Shown here: positions 60,660-64,000 of the stretch, piece after piece
How positions within the stretch are numbered: position 1 is the stretch's first letter
Layout of the letters: each line of letters begins with the position of its first letter
Assembly (NCBI RefSeq): GCF_050389775.1
Contig: NZ_CP177144.1
Span: 2,666,001 to 2,730,000, forward strand
DNA length: 64,000 bases
Direction: 5' to 3'
From: Marinibacterium sp050389775
GTDB taxonomy: Bacteria; Pseudomonadota; Alphaproteobacteria; Rhodobacterales; Rhodobacteraceae
Notes under the pieces: model-generated
What the model was told of the DNA's origin: nothing
Databases searched by the model: none
What the model saw: the letters and a program-made list of their open reading frames with translations, nothing else
Made by a program: the position numbers and the translations under genes

Positions 60660-61540
60660 TGGCTGACAAGGTGACAAGGGACGAGGCCACGGGCGTCGAC
60701 ACGACCGGCCATGAATGGGACGGCATCCGCGAGCTCAACAACCCGCTGCCGCGCTGGTGGCTGTGGATCTTCTACGCCACGATCGTCTACGCGCTGATCT
60801 ACACCATAGCCTACCCGGCCTGGCCGATGGTCAACCGGGCGACGGGCGGTCTGCTGGGCTATTCGACCCGGGGCGAGGTGGCCGCCGAGATCGAGCGGGT
60901 CGAGGCGCAGAACGCCGAGGTCTCGGCCGAGCTGGCCGCCGCCGACCTGACGACGCTGGATCCGGCCAGCCCGGCCTTCCACTATGGCATGGCCGGCGGG
61001 GCGGCGGTGTTCCGGGCCAATTGCTCGCAGTGCCACGGGGCCGGGGCGGCCGGGGCCAAGGGCTATCCCAACCTGCTCGACGATGACTGGCTCTGGGGCG
61101 GCGACCTGGCGGCGATCGAATACACCGTGCGCCACGGCATCCGCAACGAGACCGATTTCGACGCGCGCTATTCGGAAATGCCGGCCTTCGGAGAGATGCT
61201 CGAAGACGAAGAGATCGCCAGCGTGGTCGAACACGTGCTGGCCATCTCCGGGTCCGATCACGACGCGGACCTGGCCGAAGCGGGGGCGGTGGTCTTTGCC
61301 GACAATTGCGCCTCGTGCCACGGCGATGCGGGGACCGGCGACCGCGAACAGGGCGCGCCCAACCTGACGGATGCGATCTGGCTCTATGGCGGCGACCGCG
61401 AGACAGTGACCGAAACGGTGACCAATTCGCGCTACGGCGTCATGCCGCCCTGGGCCCCGCGCCTGAGCGAAGCCGAGATCAAGGCCGTCACGCTCTATGT
61501 CCATGGCCTGGGCGGCGGCGAGGCCACCCCGGCGCAATAG
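60659..61540 (+). CDS. ccoP: cbb3-type cytochrome c oxidase subunit III CcoP (di-haem)
   Basis: 293 residues: cytoplasmic N-terminus with HEWDGIRELNNPLPRWW, a membrane helix (about 35-57), and two cytochrome c domains with CSQCH (122-126) and CASCH (217-221). It accepts electrons from periplasmic cytochrome c or the bc1 complex. ATG 60659 was preferred to GTG 60656, one codon upstream. Confidence 0.95.
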   Translation: MADKVTRDEATGVDTTGHEWDGIRELNNPLPRWWLWIFYATIVYALIYTIAYPAWPMVNRATGGLLGYSTRGEVAAEIERVEAQNAEVSAELAAADLTTLDPASPAFHYGMAGGAAVFRANCSQCHGAGAAGAKGYPNLLDDDWLWGGDLAAIEYTVRHGIRNETDFDARYSEMPAFGEMLEDEEIASVVEHVLAISGSDHDADLAEAGAVVFADNCASCHGDAGTGDREQGAPNLTDAIWLYGGDRETVTETVTNSRYGVMPPWAPRLSEAEIKAVTLYVHGLGGGEATPAQ

Positions 61541-61631
61541 GCCATAAACGGCCGCCACCCCGGGCGGGTTCGCCGGCCGGGATCCGTGGTCCGACAGGGA
61601 GACGAGGGAACGGACACCGGGGGCACACCGG

Positions 61632-61758
61632 GCAACTGGATCGGGGGTTCCGGATTGCAATCGGGGACGCAGATCCCCGCACCGCAACCGGGGCAGCATC
61701 CCGGCGCGGCAACCGGGGTCCAACCTCCGGGCCGCATCCGGGGGCAGCCCCGCACAAG
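61632..61758. repeat. About 25-bp tandem repeat, five units, after ccoP
   Basis: GCAA(T/C)CGGGG-like unit starts at 61632, 61657, 61684, 61709 and 61734 (steps 25, 27, 25, 25). The units at 61684 and 61709 share GCAACCGGGG exactly. It lies between the ccoP stop and the operon terminator. The remainder of the gap (61541-61631, 61791-61977) has no gene. Confidence 0.65.
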
Positions 61759-61761
61759 CTT

Positions 61762-61790
61762 CGGGAGCGCCGGTTCGTCCGGCGCTCCCG
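61762..61790 (+). terminator. Terminator of ccoNOQP
   Basis: Perfect 12-bp stem CGGGAGCGCCGG / CCGGCGCTCCCG with a TTCGT loop, 220 bp past ccoP and directly after the 25-bp repeat. No T run follows. Stem strength and place before a new FNR-controlled promoter argue for a terminator. Confidence 0.7.
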
Positions 61791-61977
61791 TCCGGCGTTC
61801 TGCCGGCCGGCCCGGGGGGACCGGCGCCACGTGGTGACGACCTGCACGCGGGCAGGGCCATCACGTTGTCGTGACATCCCCGTGGCTGGCCGGACCGACG
61901 CCCCGGCCGATCCCCTTGCCCTGCTGGCCCCGGCGGCCGGCAAGGCCGGGGGCGCGGCCAGGGCGGACATATTCCGA

Positions 61978-61991
61978 TTGACCTATGTCAA
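61978..61991 (+). promoter_or_regulatory. FNR-type box upstream of ccoG
   Basis: TTGACCTATGTCAA, a symmetrical TTGAC-N4-GTCAA variant of the FNR box (half-sites TTGAC instead of TTGAT). Its centre is about 67 bp before the preferred ccoG start at 62052. Suggests FnrL control of the ccoGHI assembly genes. Confidence 0.8.
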
Positions 61992-62051
61992 GGCCGGGTC
62001 ATGCCCGCGCCGCTAGATCCTGGCAGCACGAAACACAAGGCCACCAGTCCG

Positions 62052-63479
62052 ATGAGCAACAGCGCGCCCGAAAGCCTCTATGCCGCGCGGGAACCGATCT
62101 TCCCGCGCCGGGTCTCCGGCAAGTTCCGCAATCTCAAGTGGTGGATCATGGCCATTACCCTGGGCATCTACTACCTGACCCCCTGGATCCGCTGGGACCG
62201 GGGGCCGAACCTGCCCGACCAGGCCGTGCTGATGGACCTGGGCGGCCGGCGGTTCTATTTCTTCTGGATCGAGATCTGGCCCCACGAGTTCTACTTTGTC
62301 GCCGGCCTGCTGATCATGGCCGGGCTGGGCCTGTTCCTCTTCACCTCCGCGCTCGGCCGGGTCTGGTGCGGATATACCTGCCCGCAGACCGTCTGGACCG
62401 ACCTCTTCATCCTGGTCGAACGCTGGATCGAAGGCGACCGCAACGCCCGTGTGCGCCTGTGGCGCTCGGGCTGGACGGCGAAGAAGCTGCGCCTGCGCAT
62501 CACCAAGTTTGCGGCCTGGTTCCTGATCGCCCTGGCCACGGGCGGGGCCTGGGTCTTTTACTTTGCCGATGCGCCGACCCTGGCCGGACAACTCGCGACC
62601 TTTACCGCCCCGCCGGTGGCCTGGTCGACGATCCTGATCCTGACCTTCTGCACCTTTGTCTTTGGCGGGTTCATGCGCGAACAGGTCTGCATCTACATGT
62701 GCCCCTGGCCGCGCATCCAGGCCGCGATGATGGACCCCGACACGCTGACCGTGGCCTATCGCGACTGGCGCGGCGAGCCGCGGGGCAAGCACCGCAAGGC
62801 GCAGGGATCCGAACAGCTGGGCGATTGCATCGATTGCATGGCCTGCGTCAACGTCTGCCCCATGGGCATCGACATCCGCGACGGCCAGCAGATGGAATGC
62901 ATCACCTGTGCCCTGTGCATCGACGCCTGCGACGATGTCATGGCCAAGGTCGGCAAGGACCGGGGCCTGATCGATTACCTGGCCCTGTCCGACCAGCCCC
63001 GCGAGGAAGCCGGCGAGAAACCCCGCCCGGTCTGGCAGCATATCTTCCGCACCCGCACGATCATCTACACCGCGCTGTGGTCGCTGGTCGGCGTGGGCCT
63101 TGTCTGGGCGCTGTTCATCCGCTCGGATATCGACGTCAACGTCACGCCCATCCGCAACCCGATCTATGTCACCATGTCCGACGGCTCGATCCGCAATTCC
63201 TACGACATGCGCCTGCGCAACAAGAACGGCGACGACCGGCCGTTCCGCATCCATGCCGAGGGCGATCCGGCCCTGCGGGTCTCGCTCGAAGGCACGGTTT
63301 ATGAGAGTGTGATCGTGCCGGCCAATCAGACCATGACCCAGCGGGTCTATGTCATGGCCCCGCGCGATGCCGCGCCGTCGGCCGGCGACCACACCGACAT
63401 CCGGTTCTGGGTCGAGGACCTGGTGTCGGGCGAACGGGTCCACCTGGACACGATCTTCAATGGAAGGGACGACCAATGA
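62052..63479 (+). CDS. ccoG: cbb3 oxidase assembly iron-sulfur protein CcoG (RdxA/FixG)
   Basis: 475 residues, about five membrane helices and a cytoplasmic ferredoxin-like part. Clusters: CIDCMACVNVCP and CITCALCIDACD (each a Cx2Cx2Cx3C motif for [4Fe-4S]), and paired cysteines in WCGYTCPQTVWTD and CIYMCPWPR. CcoG reduces copper for insertion in CcoN. ATG 62052 (MSNSAPESLY) is preferred to 62001, since the latter lies only 10 bp from the FNR box and would leave no room for a promoter. Overlaps ccoH. Confidence 0.93.
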   Translation: MSNSAPESLYAAREPIFPRRVSGKFRNLKWWIMAITLGIYYLTPWIRWDRGPNLPDQAVLMDLGGRRFYFFWIEIWPHEFYFVAGLLIMAGLGLFLFTSALGRVWCGYTCPQTVWTDLFILVERWIEGDRNARVRLWRSGWTAKKLRLRITKFAAWFLIALATGGAWVFYFADAPTLAGQLATFTAPPVAWSTILILTFCTFVFGGFMREQVCIYMCPWPRIQAAMMDPDTLTVAYRDWRGEPRGKHRKAQGSEQLGDCIDCMACVNVCPMGIDIRDGQQMECITCALCIDACDDVMAKVGKDRGLIDYLALSDQPREEAGEKPRPVWQHIFRTRTIIYTALWSLVGVGLVWALFIRSDIDVNVTPIRNPIYVTMSDGSIRNSYDMRLRNKNGDDRPFRIHAEGDPALRVSLEGTVYESVIVPANQTMTQRVYVMAPRDAAPSAGDHTDIRFWVEDLVSGERVHLDTIFNGRDDQ

Positions 63480-63934
63480 GCGATTTCACCCTGACCGGCC
63501 GCCACGTGGCTTTGATCTTCTGCGGGGCCTTCACGGTGATCATCGGGGTCAACATTGCCCTGGCTGTGAATGCCGTGCGCACCTTTCCCGGGCTGGAGAC
63601 CAAGAATTCCTACGTGGCCAGCCAGAGCTTTGACGCCGACCGCGCCGCGCAGGAGGCCCTGGGCTGGGAGGCCAGCGCCGGGTTCGAGGACGATTACCTC
63701 GTGCTGCGCTTCGACAGCGCGGCCGGGCCGGTACAGCCGGTGATCACCCGGGCCGTGCTGGGCCGGGCGACGATTGCCAGCCAGGACCGCACGCCGGTCT
63801 TTGCCTGGGATGGCACGGGCTATGTCGCCCATGTGCCCGACCTTGACGACGGCAAGTGGGATCTGCGGCTGGAGGCCCGGGCCGAGGATGGCACGCTGTT
63901 CCGCCGCCGCTTCGAGATGGAACACAGGCCATGA
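63476..63934 (+). CDS. ccoH: cbb3 oxidase assembly protein CcoH (FixH)
   Basis: 152 residues with one N-terminal membrane helix (about 9-32, HVALIFCGAFTVIIGVNIALAVNAV) and a periplasmic beta domain, including NSYVASQSFDADRAAQEALGW, the FixH hallmark. Needed for assembly of the oxidase. Overlaps ccoG upstream (ATGA) and ccoI downstream (ATGA). Confidence 0.93.
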   Translation: MSDFTLTGRHVALIFCGAFTVIIGVNIALAVNAVRTFPGLETKNSYVASQSFDADRAAQEALGWEASAGFEDDYLVLRFDSAAGPVQPVITRAVLGRATIASQDRTPVFAWDGTGYVAHVPDLDDGKWDLRLEARAEDGTLFRRRFEMEHRP

Positions 63935-64000
63935 GCGTTGCCGCCTGTCCGGCCTGTGTCGCGGCCGGTCCCGCGGCCGAAAGCGCGGGGCAGGGGGCGG
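63931..64000 (+). CDS. ccoI: N-terminal start of CcoI copper-transporting P-type ATPase (partial)
   Basis: Only 23 codons are present. ATG 63931 overlaps the ccoH stop and the frame reads MSVAACPACVAAGPAAES, with the CPAC copper-binding pair characteristic of CcoI/FixI. CcoI supplies copper to CcoN. The gene runs off the window, as expected from the order ccoGHIS. Confidence 0.85.
   Translation, partial: MSVAACPACVAAGPAAESAGQGA

Noticed and set aside
62001..62051. Upstream ccoG start at 62001
   Set aside because: It lies 10 bp from the FNR box, which leaves no space for a promoter and leader; ATG 62052 gives the family N-terminus.

Overview
The window is a high-GC chromosomal segment from an alphaproteobacterium, most probably a Rhodobacteraceae (Roseobacter/Paracoccus/Rhodobacter-like). 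The reasons are an FnrL-type regulator with hemN and ccoNOQP-ccoGHI under FNR boxes, a Pha/Mrp-type Na+(K+)/H+ antiporter with fused AB subunits, a ChvE-GguA-GguB/GbpR sugar module, a monomeric isocitrate dehydrogenase and a soxYZ/soxF group. No rRNA, tRNA, insertion sequence, integrase, phage gene or CRISPR array was found.

Layout. 1-1676: end of an SDR gene and two genes of a NitT/TauT-type ABC importer. 2263-3525: an MHYT-LytTR membrane sensor/regulator. 3969-10158: phaAB-C-D-E-F-G, read leftward with overlapping stops and starts. 10799-20951: a leftward operon for oxidative L-arabinose catabolism (ChvE-GguA-GguB importer, arabonate dehydratase, arabinose dehydrogenase, mutarotase, keto-deoxyarabonate dehydratase, ketoglutarate semialdehyde dehydrogenase), with a divergent GbpR-type LysR regulator. 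22091-23994: an SDR and a PLP aminotransferase, convergent. 24267-28987: a complete Liv-type importer. 29174-32466: an uncharacterised polytopic membrane protein divergent from a His/Met-rich secreted protein, then a DMT exporter. 32920-35127: monomeric icd.

35348-47514: an eleven-gene hydantoin / cyclic-imide system. Nine leftward genes (polyamine-type ABC importer, hydantoin racemase, D-carbamoylase, PuuE/imidase-like cyclic amidase, small CxxC protein, CobW-family GTPase) diverge from hyuA-hyuB. This is the most interesting region. 47997-48980: an MDR oxidoreductase. 49737-52265: IclR regulator, SMP-30 lactonase and KDPGal aldolase. 52765-55487: soxY, soxZ, a small cytochrome c and a SoxF/FccB flavoprotein, without soxAX, soxB or soxCD. 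55526-64000: hemN and fnrL (divergent over one FNR box), ccoNOQP, then ccoG, ccoH and the first codons of ccoI.

A second theme is that many intergenic gaps hold degenerate tandem repeats, each gap with its own unit: 29 bp at 1808, about 28 bp at 47568, about 91 bp at 49110, about 40 bp at 53942 and about 25 bp at 61632. They lie beside, or between, predicted stem-loop terminators and do not fit known mobile elements or CRISPRs.
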